Positions 45,146-54,804 of a stretch of DNA of 64,000 bases are shown in pieces. Numbering within the stretch: position 1 is the first letter of the stretch; each line of letters starts with the position of its first letter. A program made the translations under genes and the position numbers. Below the pieces are notes generated by a model. The model worked only from the letters and a program-made list of their open reading frames with translations. It was not told where the DNA came from and did not search any database. Origin of the DNA: Sphingomonas faeni (lineage in GTDB: Bacteria; Pseudomonadota; Alphaproteobacteria; Sphingomonadales; Sphingomonadaceae); NCBI RefSeq assembly GCF_003053745.1, contig NZ_QAYE01000004.1, positions 124,001 to 188,000 of the forward strand, in the 5' to 3' direction.

Positions 45146-45800
45146 CGAGCATATAGCCGACCCCGCGGACGGTGCGGATACCGGGGCCGTCGGGCGCAAG
45201 TTTTCCCCTCAGCCGCGTGACATGGACCTCTATCGCGTTGTCGCCTACTGGCTCGTCGAACCCGAACACCTCGCCGATCAGCAACGCTCGGGGGACGACC
45301 CGGCCAGCTCGGGTGGCAAGCGCCTCCAGAACCGCACGCTCCCGCCGACGCAGGTCGAGCGCACGGCCGGCGATGTCGGCGTCACCAGTCGAGCGGTTGA
45401 TCGTCAGCGTACCGACGCTGAGCACTGGCAAAGGATCGCCGCCTCGCCGCCGCCCCAGCGCCCGGACGCGCGCCTCCAGTTCCTCGGGGTCGAACGGCTT
45501 CCGCAGATAATCGTCGGCGCCGAGATCGAGCCCGCGCACCCGGTCGTCGAGCGCATCGCGCGCGGTCAGCATCAGCACCGGCACCCGCTCGCCGCGCCGC
45601 CGCAACGTCTCCAACACGGTGAACCCGTCGATACCGGGCAACCCGACGTCGAGGATCACCAGCGCATACGGCTCCCCCGCGATCACTGACAGCGCATCCT
45701 CGCCCGTCGCGACGTGATCGACCGCATTACCGTCCGCACGCAGCAACGCCGCGATGCTGCGCGCCAACGCCGCGTCGTCCTCGATCAGCAGGATGCGCAT
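45135..45800 (-). CDS. OmpR-family response regulator (TctD-like)
   Basis: The 221-residue regulator has an N-terminal receiver (IEDDAAL, phospho-acceptor in ILDVGLPGID, K in YLRKPFDPEEL) and a C-terminal winged helix of OmpR type (LDLRRRERAVLEALATRAGRVVPRALL, VTRLRGKLAPDGPGIRTVRGVGYML). ATG 45798-45800 is chosen because the receiver begins there (MRILLIEDDAAL). It is divergent, across 91 bases, from the solute-binding protein/porin genes that it most likely controls. Confidence 0.92.
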   Translation of the reverse strand: MRILLIEDDAALARSIAALLRADGNAVDHVATGEDALSVIAGEPYALVILDVGLPGIDGFTVLETLRRRGERVPVLMLTARDALDDRVRGLDLGADDYLRKPFDPEELEARVRALGRRRGGDPLPVLSVGTLTINRSTGDADIAGRALDLRRRERAVLEALATRAGRVVPRALLIGEVFGFDEPVGDNAIEVHVTRLRGKLAPDGPGIRTVRGVGYMLDAG

Positions 45801-45891
45801 GAAAAACCATGAAAGGTTGGTGACAGGTTCGGTTCGTACTCCACCGTTGCAGTCTATCCGAACACAGAGACGGAAGGCGAGGAGAGTGACG

Positions 45892-46974
45892 ATGGCACGA
45901 ATTTTAATGAAGATCGCGATACTGACCGGGCTGTCGGCGCTTGCCGCGACGGCCGTGGCGCAGCGCCCTGCCAACTATCCGCGCTCCTACGACCAGCTGA
46001 TCTCCGACGCGCGTGCCGAACGGCAGGTGCGGATCTATGGCAATGCCGATCGCGCCGAGCTGCTGCCGGTCGTCGCTGCGTTCCGGAAGCGGTATCCGGG
46101 CATTACCGTGCTGTATGCGGACATCGGCTCGACCGAGATGTACCGCCGCTTCGTCACCGAGACGCGCGCGAAGAAAATGTCCGCCGATCTTGTCTGGTCG
46201 TCGGCGATGGACCTACAGGTCAAGCTGATCAACGACGGCTTCGCGCAAGGCTATGCGAGCCCCGAAAAGCCCGCGCTACCGCCGGTGTCGGTGTGGAAGA
46301 ACATGGGCTTCGGCGTCACCGCGGAGCCGATCGGGATCGTCTACAACAAGCGTCTCGTGCCTGCCGCACAGGTGCCGCGCACGCACGCCGCGCTGGAGAC
46401 ATGGCTGCGGAAGAACGTCCGCGCGCTCAATGGCCGCGTCACGACGTTCGACCCGGCACGCTCCAACGTCGGCTATCTGTATCTCTCGGAGGACCTCGCG
46501 ATCACGCGCGACACGCGGTCGCTGCTCGAGGCGATCGCCGCGACCAGGCCCGTCCTGTCGCGGACCAGCGAGCCGATGCTGCGCGGCGTCGCCGAGGGGC
46601 GGCAGGCGATCGCGTACAACGTGATCGGCTCTTACGCGCTGGAACGCGCGCGGACCGATCCCCGGATCGGCGTCGCGTTCCTTCAGGACTATACGATCGT
46701 CACCTCGCGGATCGCGTTCATCGCGCGCGAGGCCGCGCACCCCGCGGCGGCGAAACTGTTCCTTGATTTCCTGCTGTCGCGCGAAGGCCAGTCGCTGCTC
46801 GCCAAGCGCAGCCTGTGGCCGGTCCGCACCGACGTTTCCGCCCGCCGTCTTCCCTCGAGCCAGGCGCGACCGATCCGCGTGGGCCCGCAACTTCTCGTCA
46901 ACCTCGACCGCGTCAAGCGCCAGCGTTTCCTGCGCGACTGGACCGCGATTCTCGCCACCGGAGCCCAACAATGA
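45892..46974 (+). CDS. Periplasmic solute-binding protein (AfuA/Fe3+-type ABC family fold)
   Basis: The 360-residue protein has a leader (MARILMKIAILTGLSALAAT, cleaved near AVAQ) and a type II periplasmic binding fold: VRIYGNADRAELLPVVAAFRKRYPGITV, SADLVWSSAMDLQVKL, GFGVTAEPIGIVYNKRLV and VAFLQDYTIVTSRIAFI. It resembles ferric/thiamine-type binding proteins. No ABC permease or ATPase is near, so it may serve as a ligand sensor partner for the divergent TctE-like kinase rather than as part of an importer. GAGGAGA precedes ATG 45892. Confidence 0.88.
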   Translation: MARILMKIAILTGLSALAATAVAQRPANYPRSYDQLISDARAERQVRIYGNADRAELLPVVAAFRKRYPGITVLYADIGSTEMYRRFVTETRAKKMSADLVWSSAMDLQVKLINDGFAQGYASPEKPALPPVSVWKNMGFGVTAEPIGIVYNKRLVPAAQVPRTHAALETWLRKNVRALNGRVTTFDPARSNVGYLYLSEDLAITRDTRSLLEAIAATRPVLSRTSEPMLRGVAEGRQAIAYNVIGSYALERARTDPRIGVAFLQDYTIVTSRIAFIAREAAHPAAAKLFLDFLLSREGQSLLAKRSLWPVRTDVSARRLPSSQARPIRVGPQLLVNLDRVKRQRFLRDWTAILATGAQQ

Positions 46975-48452
46975 CTCTCTTCCGTACCGGGTGCGCCGCA
47001 CTCGCGCTGATCGCCGCGACTCCGGCGCTGGCCCAAGCTCCGACCGACGCCGACCTCGCCGCACTGGTGCGTGCGCAGGCCGCCGAGATCGCGGCGCTGA
47101 AGTCGCGTCTCGATCGGCTGGAGAACAACGCCGCCGTCGCGCAGGCGTCCGCGCCAGTACCGCCCGTGCAGATCGCACCGCAGGCGGTCGCGCAGAACAC
47201 CGAGCCGCGTCGCACCGTGCCGTTCGCGCCGCAGCTCGCGCCTCCGGGTCCCGCCGATCGTAGCGTCGCGCAGGCGGTCGCCGCACGCGACAATCCGTCG
47301 GGCGTGACCACCGAATGGGGCGCCGGCCTGCCCGTCTTCCACTCGGCGGACGGCGTCTACACGTTCAAGCCGCGCGGCCGCATCCTGACCGACGTCAGCT
47401 CCAGCTTCGGCTCGAAGTACGACGGCCGCAACATCACGACGACCGGCATGCGCGCGCTGCGCCTCGGTCTCGAAGGCGGCGTCGGCACGCACTTCTTCTA
47501 CCAGTTCGAGAGCGACTTCTCGGAGAACGAGGTCGACGTCGTCACCGCGTTCGTCGGCTGGCGCAACAAGATCAAGCCGGGTCTCGATTACGACGTTCGC
47601 GCCGGTCACCTGTTCAACGATCGCGGCTTCGAAGGCTCGACCGGCTCGGATTCGACGCCGTTCCTGGAGCGCACCACGGTCGCGACCGCGATCATCCCGC
47701 AGCGTGGTTTCTACGGTATCGGCGTGATGCCGCGCATCTTCTGGAAGACCGGCCATGCCTCGGTGACGATCACCGGCGACCGGATCGATGGCACGCAGAC
47801 CGTCGGCGACAGCCGCACGGTGCTTGGCCGCGCGCACTGGAACCCGATCAAGTCCGATACCGGCGTACTCCACATCGGCGCGTGGGGCTTCGACGAGTCG
47901 CTCTCCTCGGTCGCCGGCACGCTGACCCGCAACACGGTGATCGGCGGCCGCTTCAACGGCGCGTTGCGCGTGTCGACCGGGCCGCTGATCGGCGGCACCG
48001 GCACGACCGGCTACGGCGTCGAGCTGGGCGGCTATCGCGGGCCGTTGTGGGTAATGGGCGAAGCGGGCCGCCGCAACGCGCGGCTCGACGGCGGGCGTCC
48101 CGATTTCGTCAGCAAGGCGTGGAGCGTCTCGGGCGGGTTGTTCCTGACCGGCGACCTGCCGCCATACAACCCGCGGCTCGGCAGCTTCGGCCAGCCCAAG
48201 GTGTTGAAGCCCACGTTCGACGGCGGGGTCGGCGCGATCGAGCTGACTGCACGCTACGAAAGCCTCGATTTCGACAATCTGCTGACCGGCGGCGACGGCT
48301 GGGCGGCGACCGTCGGGGTTAACTGGTATTTGAACTCCTTCACCCGCTTCCAGGTGAACGCGATCCAGTGGAACACCGACAACCGCGCCGGCGACTATGT
48401 CGGCAACGATAGCGGGCAGACGCTCAGCGCCCGCGTCGGCGTCACCTTCTGA
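46971..48452 (+). CDS. Phosphate-selective porin O/P-type outer-membrane protein
   Basis: The 493-residue protein starts with MTLFRTGCAALALIAATPAL and a coiled-coil segment (AALVRAQAAEIAALKSRLDRLENN), then a beta-barrel of the OprO/OprP kind (GRILTDVSSSFGSKYDGR, GTHFFYQFESDFSEN, DVRAGHLFND) ending in SARVGVTF with the terminal Phe of outer-membrane proteins. It begins at ATG 46971, overlapping the binding-protein stop. It likely provides passage through the outer membrane for the anionic substrate of this cluster. Confidence 0.9.
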   Translation: MTLFRTGCAALALIAATPALAQAPTDADLAALVRAQAAEIAALKSRLDRLENNAAVAQASAPVPPVQIAPQAVAQNTEPRRTVPFAPQLAPPGPADRSVAQAVAARDNPSGVTTEWGAGLPVFHSADGVYTFKPRGRILTDVSSSFGSKYDGRNITTTGMRALRLGLEGGVGTHFFYQFESDFSENEVDVVTAFVGWRNKIKPGLDYDVRAGHLFNDRGFEGSTGSDSTPFLERTTVATAIIPQRGFYGIGVMPRIFWKTGHASVTITGDRIDGTQTVGDSRTVLGRAHWNPIKSDTGVLHIGAWGFDESLSSVAGTLTRNTVIGGRFNGALRVSTGPLIGGTGTTGYGVELGGYRGPLWVMGEAGRRNARLDGGRPDFVSKAWSVSGGLFLTGDLPPYNPRLGSFGQPKVLKPTFDGGVGAIELTARYESLDFDNLLTGGDGWAATVGVNWYLNSFTRFQVNAIQWNTDNRAGDYVGNDSGQTLSARVGVTF

Positions 48453-48498
48453 TGCTGGCCGGCATGCGATCTGCCACGACGGCCCGGCCCCACCCCTC

Positions 48499-48581
48499 CG
48501 TCATCCTGACGAAAGTCAGGATCCAGAGCCACAAGGGACCACGCTCCGTAACCCTCAATCCTGACTTTCGTCAGGATGACG
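48499..48581. repeat. Nested inverted repeat, family B (copy 2)
   Basis: Perfect 24-base arms (48499-48522, 48558-48581) match the family B copy at 7969 base for base apart from the innermost position. The 35-base spacer contains AGCCACAAGGG and CGCTCCGTAACCCT, echoing the spacers of the copy at 7969 and of family A. It lies between the porin and the CitMHS transporter, leaving about 100 bases to the next gene. Confidence 0.93.
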
Positions 48582-48684
48582 GGGTGCTTGCGGCCGCCCG
48601 TGTGGCGGTCCCCGCGACGGTAACTGCGGCGACGTCTGCCACATCCCCCACCCCCCTATTCACGCCCTTTCCTAGGACGATGCG

Positions 48685-49986
48685 ATGAACCTTGCCCTGC
48701 TCGGCTTCCTGATGGTCGCCACGTTCATGACGTTGATCATGACCAAGAAGATGACGCCGCTGGTCGCGCTCATCGTGATTCCGTCGCTCTTCGGCGTGTT
48801 CGCGGGCGAGGCCGCGGGTCTCGGCCCGATGATGATCGACGGCATCAAGAACCTCGCGCCGACCGGCGTCATGCTGCTGTTCGCGATCCTGTTCTTCTCG
48901 ACGATGACGGATACAGGGCTCTTCGATCCGCTGGTCGGACGGCTGATCCGGATGGTCCACGGCGATCCGATGCGGATCCTGATCGGGACGGTCGTGCTGT
49001 GCGCGCTCGTCAGCCTCGATGGTGATGGGTCGACCACCTACATCATCACGATCGCCGCGCTGCTGCCGCTCTACAAGCGCTTCAACATGAACCGGCTGTA
49101 CCTCGTCTGCCTGTTGATGACGACGAGCGGGATCATGAACCTGACGCCGTGGGGCGGCCCGACCGCCCGTGCGGCGAGTGCGCTGAAGCTCGATCCGGCC
49201 ACGCTGTTCCTGCCGCTGATCCCCGGCATGATCGCCGGCCTCGCCTTCCTGATCGGTCTCGCGGTGTATTTCGGCCGCAAGGAGCGCGTCCGGATGGGTG
49301 AAGCGGGCATCACCGCTGACACCGAGTTCACCGGCATGGCCGTCTCGCAATACCCTGAAGCCCGCCGGCCGAAGCTGATCTGGTTCAACGCCGCGCTCGT
49401 CATCACGCTGCTGACGTTGCTGGTGTGGGGCATTCTTCCGCTGTCGGTGCTGATGATGCTGGCGTTCGCGATCGCGATGATCGTCAACTATCCCGGCGTC
49501 GCCGACCAGAAGGAGCGCATTTCCGCGCATGCCGGCAACGTGCTCGCGGTCGTCTCGCTCATCTTCGCGGCGGGCATCTTCACCGGCATTCTCGGCGGCA
49601 CCGGCATGGTCGAGGCGATGAGCAAGGCGGTGGTCGGCGTGATCCCGCCCGCACTCGGGCCGTACATGGCGCCGATCACCGCGGTGCTGAGCATGCCGTT
49701 CACCTTCTTCATCTCGAACGATGCGTTCTATTTCGGGATGCTGCCGATCCTCGCCGAGGCCGGCGCGCATTACGGCGTCGCACCCGAGGCGATCGCCCGC
49801 GCGTCGCTGATGGGCCAGCCGGTCCACTTGCTCAGCCCACTGGTGCCGTCGACCTATCTGCTGGTCAGCCTGGTCGGCATCGATCTCGCCGATCACCAGC
49901 GCTTCACGCTCGTGCCCGCGATCGCGGTCTGCACGGTGATGACGATCGTCGGCATGATCGCGCTCGCCTTCCCGTTCGTCGCCTGA
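48685..49986 (+). CDS. CitMHS family citrate/organic-acid transporter
   Basis: The 433-residue protein has about twelve membrane helices and the CitMHS-type stretch MVHGDPMRILIGTVVLCALVSLDGDGSTTYIITIAALLPL, then MNLTPWGGPTARAASAL and a late FFISNDAFYFGMLPIL. CitMHS carriers import citrate in complex with Mg2+ or Ca2+ with protons. With the TctDE-like pair, binding protein and porin upstream it completes a plausible citrate-uptake unit. The repeat and a 100-base gap between porin and this gene mean it could have its own promoter. Confidence 0.92.
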   Translation: MNLALLGFLMVATFMTLIMTKKMTPLVALIVIPSLFGVFAGEAAGLGPMMIDGIKNLAPTGVMLLFAILFFSTMTDTGLFDPLVGRLIRMVHGDPMRILIGTVVLCALVSLDGDGSTTYIITIAALLPLYKRFNMNRLYLVCLLMTTSGIMNLTPWGGPTARAASALKLDPATLFLPLIPGMIAGLAFLIGLAVYFGRKERVRMGEAGITADTEFTGMAVSQYPEARRPKLIWFNAALVITLLTLLVWGILPLSVLMMLAFAIAMIVNYPGVADQKERISAHAGNVLAVVSLIFAAGIFTGILGGTGMVEAMSKAVVGVIPPALGPYMAPITAVLSMPFTFFISNDAFYFGMLPILAEAGAHYGVAPEAIARASLMGQPVHLLSPLVPSTYLLVSLVGIDLADHQRFTLVPAIAVCTVMTIVGMIALAFPFVA

Positions 49987-50026
49987 GGTGAGCATCCCCG
50001 CAACCCGCCGCTACCGGAGATTTCGC

Positions 50027-50686
50027 ATGGTCCGACCGCGTACACCGTTGATGCTGCTTCCCGCGATGGGCTGCGACGGGCAGCTCTGGGCGCGCCAGAT
50101 CGTCGACCTCGCCGCCGTCGCACAAGTCGAGTTCGGCGACCTGTCGCAGGACGATACGTTGTCCGAAATGGCCGCGCGCGTCCTCGCCAGCGCACCACCG
50201 CGGTTCGCGGTCGCGGGCGTCAGCCTCGGCGGCTACGTCGCGATGGAGATGGTGCGGCAAGCCCCCGACCGGATCGAGCGGATCGCGCTGTTCGGCACGC
50301 GCGCGTCGATGGAGGTACGCCCGCGTACCGTCGTCGGCCAGGGCCTGCTCGCCACCGCGCCGCACGCCGACCCGCGCCTGACCGCGATCGTCGCCGGCCC
50401 CGCACAGGCGATGGCGGAACGCGTCGGCCAGACCGTCTTCGAACGCCAGCAACGCGCGCTGCTCGCCCGTCCCGACATCAGCGAGGCGATCGCCGCGATC
50501 CACGTCCCGACGCTGGTGGCGGTCGGCGACCGCGACCTGATCTGCACCCCCGACGACGCACGCGCGCTGAGTGCACGGATCGAGGGTTCGCGGTTTCACA
50601 TGCTGCGCTCCTGCGGTCACCTCGCACCGATGGAGCGTCCCGGCGAAGTCACCGCACTGCTCCGCCAATGGCTGAAGACCGGCTGA
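50027..50686 (+). CDS. Alpha/beta-fold hydrolase
   Basis: The 219-residue protein has the alpha/beta hydrolase layout: oxyanion region LLPAMGCDGQLW, nucleophile elbow GVSLGG with Ser66, acid Asp in LVAVGDRDLICTP, and catalytic His in RSCGHLAPMERP. GGAGA at 50016-50020 lies six bases from ATG 50027, so the upstream longer frame is not used. It follows the CitMHS gene by 40 bases and may be in its operon. Substrate is unknown. Confidence 0.9.
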   Translation: MVRPRTPLMLLPAMGCDGQLWARQIVDLAAVAQVEFGDLSQDDTLSEMAARVLASAPPRFAVAGVSLGGYVAMEMVRQAPDRIERIALFGTRASMEVRPRTVVGQGLLATAPHADPRLTAIVAGPAQAMAERVGQTVFERQQRALLARPDISEAIAAIHVPTLVAVGDRDLICTPDDARALSARIEGSRFHMLRSCGHLAPMERPGEVTALLRQWLKTG

Positions 50687-50935
50687 TCGATTAGGAGGGT
50701 CCTCTGCCAGGACCGTGCAGGCGCCGTTCGCTCGACGGTCGGCATGGACCCTGCTCTTCGATGAGATGCATCGTGACCTCGACCGACGACCAGCGTCCCG
50801 TATCGGCAACCCTGTGGTCGACCGGGCTCGAGCCCGCCATAGTCCCGCGCTCACGACAGGCGTTTCCCAGCTAGGCGCCGGCCTCCGCCGGGGAGGTGTG
50901 AACGGCGGGCTCCTGTGTAACTCCGGGATTGGAAG

Positions 50936-51973
50936 CTACTCGATCACCCAAGCCTCGCCGGCGACGGGCGTGCGGAAGCGGCTGATGGGAATGTGTTCGC
51001 GTAGCAGCGCCGCGCGGAGGTGATCGGGGGGTTCGTTGATCCCCTCTGACGTCAGCTCGAACGTGCCCCAGTGGACGCCGATCGCATAGGCTGCGCCGAG
51101 TTGTTCGAACGCGGTCACCGCCTGGTCCGGGCCGATGTGGTTGTCGGTCTCGTGTCCTGCGAAATGATACGCGCCGATCGGCAGGATCGCGAGGCGGACC
51201 GGGCCGGCTGCGCGCGCTTCGGTTGCCCAGCGCATGTCGCCCGGCCCGGTGTCGCCCGCGAAATATAGGTTCCCACCGGGCAGCGTTACCGTAAAGCCCG
51301 CCCAGAGCGTCTTGTCGCGGTCGCCGGGGTCGTATTCGCTCCAGTGGTGCGTGCGGTCGACGATCACGGCGATGCCGGGACGTAGCGTCACCCGGCCGCC
51401 CCAGTCGCGCGCGACCGCATGGATGCCGCTGCGCGCGAGGATCTGGTCGTTGCCGAGGCCGGTCACGATCAGTGGCTTGTCGCGGCGCCAGAGCCGTCTC
51501 ATCGCGGTCATGTCGAGGTGGTCGCGGTGGTCGTGGCTGAGCAGGATCAGGTCGATCTTCGGCAGGTCTGCGAGACGCACGCCGGGTTCGCGGACTCGCT
51601 TCACGCCTACGAACTGGACCGGGGACGAGCGTTCGAGCCACATCGGATCGGTCAGGATGTTGAGCCCCTGGGTCTGCACCAGCACGGTCGAATGGCCGAT
51701 CCAGGTGACGCGCAGCGTCTGGCCCTCGACACGGGCCGGGGGCCGCGTCGGGGTGACGGGGACTTCGGGCCAGCTGCGGTAAGGTGGCTTCACGAGATTG
51801 CGAAGCAGCGCGACCGGGCCCTGCTTCTGCTCGCCGGTGCTGCCCTGCACGCCGTCGGGGTTGAAGAAGCGCGTCCCGTTGAAGTGATTGCTCCGCGGAA
51901 AGGTCTTTGTCGACGGCGTCGCGCAGCCGGTGAGGAGCGCGAGAGCGAGCAGTATCGAGCGAGGGCGGATCAT
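50936..51973 (-). CDS. MBL-fold metallohydrolase lipoprotein (UlaG/NAPE-PLD-like)
   Basis: The 345-residue protein has a lipobox in ALLTGCATP, so it is probably a lipoprotein. The metallo-beta-lactamase fold is visible: VTWIGHSTVLVQTQGLNILTDPMW, LLSHDHRDHLD with the metal-binding HxHxDH, TGLGND, FAGDTGPG and VHWGTFEL. The overall pattern resembles UlaG or bacterial N-acyl phosphatidylethanolamine phospholipase-D-like hydrolases. The upstream 250 bases (50687-50935) contain no convincing gene. Substrate is unknown. Confidence 0.88.
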   Translation of the reverse strand: MIRPRSILLALALLTGCATPSTKTFPRSNHFNGTRFFNPDGVQGSTGEQKQGPVALLRNLVKPPYRSWPEVPVTPTRPPARVEGQTLRVTWIGHSTVLVQTQGLNILTDPMWLERSSPVQFVGVKRVREPGVRLADLPKIDLILLSHDHRDHLDMTAMRRLWRRDKPLIVTGLGNDQILARSGIHAVARDWGGRVTLRPGIAVIVDRTHHWSEYDPGDRDKTLWAGFTVTLPGGNLYFAGDTGPGDMRWATEARAAGPVRLAILPIGAYHFAGHETDNHIGPDQAVTAFEQLGAAYAIGVHWGTFELTSEGINEPPDHLRAALLREHIPISRFRTPVAGEAWVIE

Positions 51974-52041
51974 GGCGCGCTGACGACTATGTCACGCGAT
52001 CATCAGGGTCCAGTCACGCGCGGAGGGCCATAGCGACCAAC

Positions 52042-52617
52042 ATGGATGATGATTTCGAAGTGCGCGGGTTGCATGAGCAACTGTCGGAGGAACGCGCAGC
52101 CAAGGGTGAGGCGTTCGACCAGCGAATCGCGCTGTTCACCGCGATCCTGGCGACGCTGGCGGCGGTGACCAGTTTCCTCGGCGGGCATACGCAGAACGAG
52201 GCGCTGCTCCACAAGAACGAGGCGGTGCTGATCAAGGCTCAAGCGTCGGATGCGTGGGGCTATTACCAGGCGGAGGATCTGAAGCGGCATATCGCGCAGA
52301 TGGAGGTCGATCTCGCGCCGCCTGGGTTCGGTGCGACGCAGATGGCGACGCACCGGGCGGATATCGCGCGGTACAAGGCGCGCGGGACGGCACTGAAGCG
52401 GGAGGCGGAGACGCTCGATCGTCGCTCGGCGGCGGCGGACGGGGAGTCGGACGAGGCGTTGCGGCCGCATACGAAGCTGGCGCTGGCGGTGACCGCGATC
52501 CAGGTGGCGATCGCGCTGGCGTCGATTACGGCGCTGACCGGGCGGCGGTGGTTGTTGTGGGTCGCGGGGGCGGCTGCGCTGGTGGGCGCGTTGTTGGCTG
52601 GGCTGGCTTGGTTCTGA
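52042..52617 (+). CDS. DUF4337 domain membrane protein
   Basis: The 191-residue protein matches DUF4337: RIALFTAILATLAAVTSFLGGHTQNEALLHKNEAVLIKAQASDAWGYYQA, where the final DAWGYYQA is typical, then a coiled region and two C-terminal helices (LALAVTAIQVAIALASITAL, WLLWVAGAAALVGALLAGLAW). It is an inner-membrane protein of unknown role. It starts at ATG 52042 and is divergent from the MBL-fold lipoprotein. The TGA stop overlaps the first bases of a family D repeat. Confidence 0.88.
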   Translation: MDDDFEVRGLHEQLSEERAAKGEAFDQRIALFTAILATLAAVTSFLGGHTQNEALLHKNEAVLIKAQASDAWGYYQAEDLKRHIAQMEVDLAPPGFGATQMATHRADIARYKARGTALKREAETLDRRSAAADGESDEALRPHTKLALAVTAIQVAIALASITALTGRRWLLWVAGAAALVGALLAGLAWF

Positions 52618-52732
52618 TCCTCCCCTGCAAGGGGAGGTGGCGCGAAGCGACGGAGGGGTGATGCCCTATCGAGACCGCGTCACCCCTCCGTCATCGCTGC
52701 GCGCTGCCACCTCCCCTTGCGGGGGAGGATCG
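52616..52732. repeat. Nested inverted repeat, family D (copy 3)
   Basis: A 117-base element with ends GATCCTCCCCTGCAAGGGGA and GGGGGAGGATC and inner pairs TCACCCCTCCGTC / GACGGAGGGGTGA. It overlaps the last two bases of the DUF4337 stop and ends just before the N-carbamoylputrescine amidase stop, so it lies between convergent genes and may terminate both. Confidence 0.88.
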
Positions 52733-52737
52733 AGAGG

Positions 52738-53586
<849 letters not shown>

Positions 53587-53637
53587 GGGCGCGCATATAA
53601 GAGAGCGGTTCGGGTTGTGCGAGCCTTTGGTGATCCG

Positions 53638-53715
53638 GTTCCCCCGCGGAGGCGGGGGTCCAGGATCTCGGGCGGTGTCGTTTGTGATCCTGGGCCCCCG
53701 CCTTCGCGGGGGAAC
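53638..53715. repeat. Nested inverted repeat, family C
   Basis: Imperfect 28-base arms (GTTCCCCCGCGGAGGCGGGG / CCCCGCCTTCGCGGGGGAAC cores; 53638-53665 and 53688-53715) with small hairpins inside each arm flank a 22-base spacer. It lies between the divergent aguB and ung genes, so here it is in a promoter region, not at a 3' end. Confidence 0.85.
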
Positions 53716-53761
53716 GAGGGGGCGATTGACACTCCCCTGCCCTGTCCGACATGCGGCAGGG

Positions 53762-54460
53762 ATGATCGATCATACGCTCCCCCCAAGTTGGCAGGCGCTC
53801 GCTGCCGAGTTCGACGCGCCGTACATGCGCGCGCTCGATGCGTTTCTGGAGGGCGAGCGGGCGGCGGGGGCTCGGGTGTTTCCGGAGGATGCGGACCGGT
53901 TTCGCGCGCTGGAGCTGACGCCGCTCGATCAGGTGCGGGTCGTGATCCTGGGGCAGGATCCGTATCATGGCGAGGGGCAGGCGCATGGGCTGAGCTTCTC
54001 GGTGCGGGAGGGGGTGCGGACGCCGCCTAGCCTGGTGAACATCTACAAGGAGCTGGAGGCGGATCTCGGGATTCCGCGGGCACGCCATGGCATGCTGGAT
54101 CATTGGGCCGCACAAGGCGTGTTACTGCTCAACGCGGTGCTGAGCGTGCGGATGGGCGAGGCGGCGTCGCACCAGAAGCGCGGGTGGGAGCGGTTTACCG
54201 ATGCGGTCATCGCGGCGGTGAACGCGCAGGACAAACCGGTCGTGTTCCTGCTGTGGGGGGCGTATGCGCAGAAGAAGGCGGCGTTCGTCGACGACGTTGC
54301 GAAGGGCGGGCGGCATCTGGTGATCCAGTCGGCGCATCCTTCGCCGCTGGCCGCGCGGACCGGGTTCTTCGGATCGCGGCCGTTCAGCCGGGCCAACGCC
54401 TTTCTCGAAACCCATGGGCGCGCGCCGATCGACTGGGCGCTGCCGGAGACTGACCGATGA
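53762..54460 (+). CDS. ung: Uracil-DNA glycosylase
   Basis: Ung removes uracil from DNA to begin base-excision repair. The 232-residue family 1 protein has the catalytic motif [18 protein letters not shown] with Asp66 and, at the C-terminal side, [19 protein letters not shown] with His192. ATG 53762 starts [13 protein letters not shown], the natural N-terminus; upstream sequence is repeat C. The stop overlaps the next gene by four bases (ATGA). Placed after the SOS operon by distance only, it has no visible SOS box. Confidence 0.96.
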   Translation: MIDHTLPPSWQALAAEFDAPYMRALDAFLEGERAAGARVFPEDADRFRALELTPLDQVRVVILGQDPYHGEGQAHGLSFSVREGVRTPPSLVNIYKELEADLGIPRARHGMLDHWAAQGVLLLNAVLSVRMGEAASHQKRGWERFTDAVIAAVNAQDKPVVFLLWGAYAQKKAAFVDDVAKGGRHLVIQSAHPSPLAARTGFFGSRPFSRANAFLETHGRAPIDWALPETDR

Positions 54461-54756
54461 GCGACGAATATGTCTATGACGAAGCGACCGGCGAGTGGGT
54501 TGCGGGCGGTGCGGCGACCGCGGTGGCGGCGGACGACGGTGCGGTCGTGGTGCGGGACTCCGTCGGCAACGTGCTGGCGGACGGCGACCAGGTGACGCTG
54601 ATCAAGGACCTGACCGTGAAGGGTGCGGGGCAGACTCTCAAGCGCGGCACGCTGATCAAGTCGATCCGGCTGACCGGCGACGCGCAGGAGATCGACTGCC
54701 GGTACGAGGGGATCAAGGGACTGGTGCTGCGCGCGGAGTTCGTCCGGAAGCGGTAG
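54457..54756 (+). CDS. PhnA/YjdM-like protein lacking the N-terminal zinc ribbon
   Basis: This 99-residue protein has the C-terminal PhnA/YjdM domain: [43 protein letters not shown], then [21 protein letters not shown]. Full-length members carry an N-terminal zinc ribbon (CPxC...), of which only [13 protein letters not shown] remains without cysteines, so zinc binding is lost. Despite the name, a phosphonate role for this family is not established. It overlaps ung by four bases, so the two are translationally coupled. Confidence 0.85.
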   Translation: MSDEYVYDEATGEWVAGGAATAVAADDGAVVVRDSVGNVLADGDQVTLIKDLTVKGAGQTLKRGTLIKSIRLTGDAQEIDCRYEGIKGLVLRAEFVRKR

Positions 54757-54804
54757 GGCTTCGAAGCCGCGGTTGAGGGGGCGGCGCCAAAGGTCACGAT
54801 AAAG

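Noticed and set aside
48571..49995. A 474-codon minus-strand open frame
   Set aside because: Antisense to the CitMHS gene and to repeat B; its sequence is dominated by Arg, Asp and His runs.
50687..50935. Possible small gene between the hydrolase and the MBL-fold lipoprotein
   Set aside because: Open frames there lack ribosome-binding sites and family motifs, and the stretch is under 300 bases.
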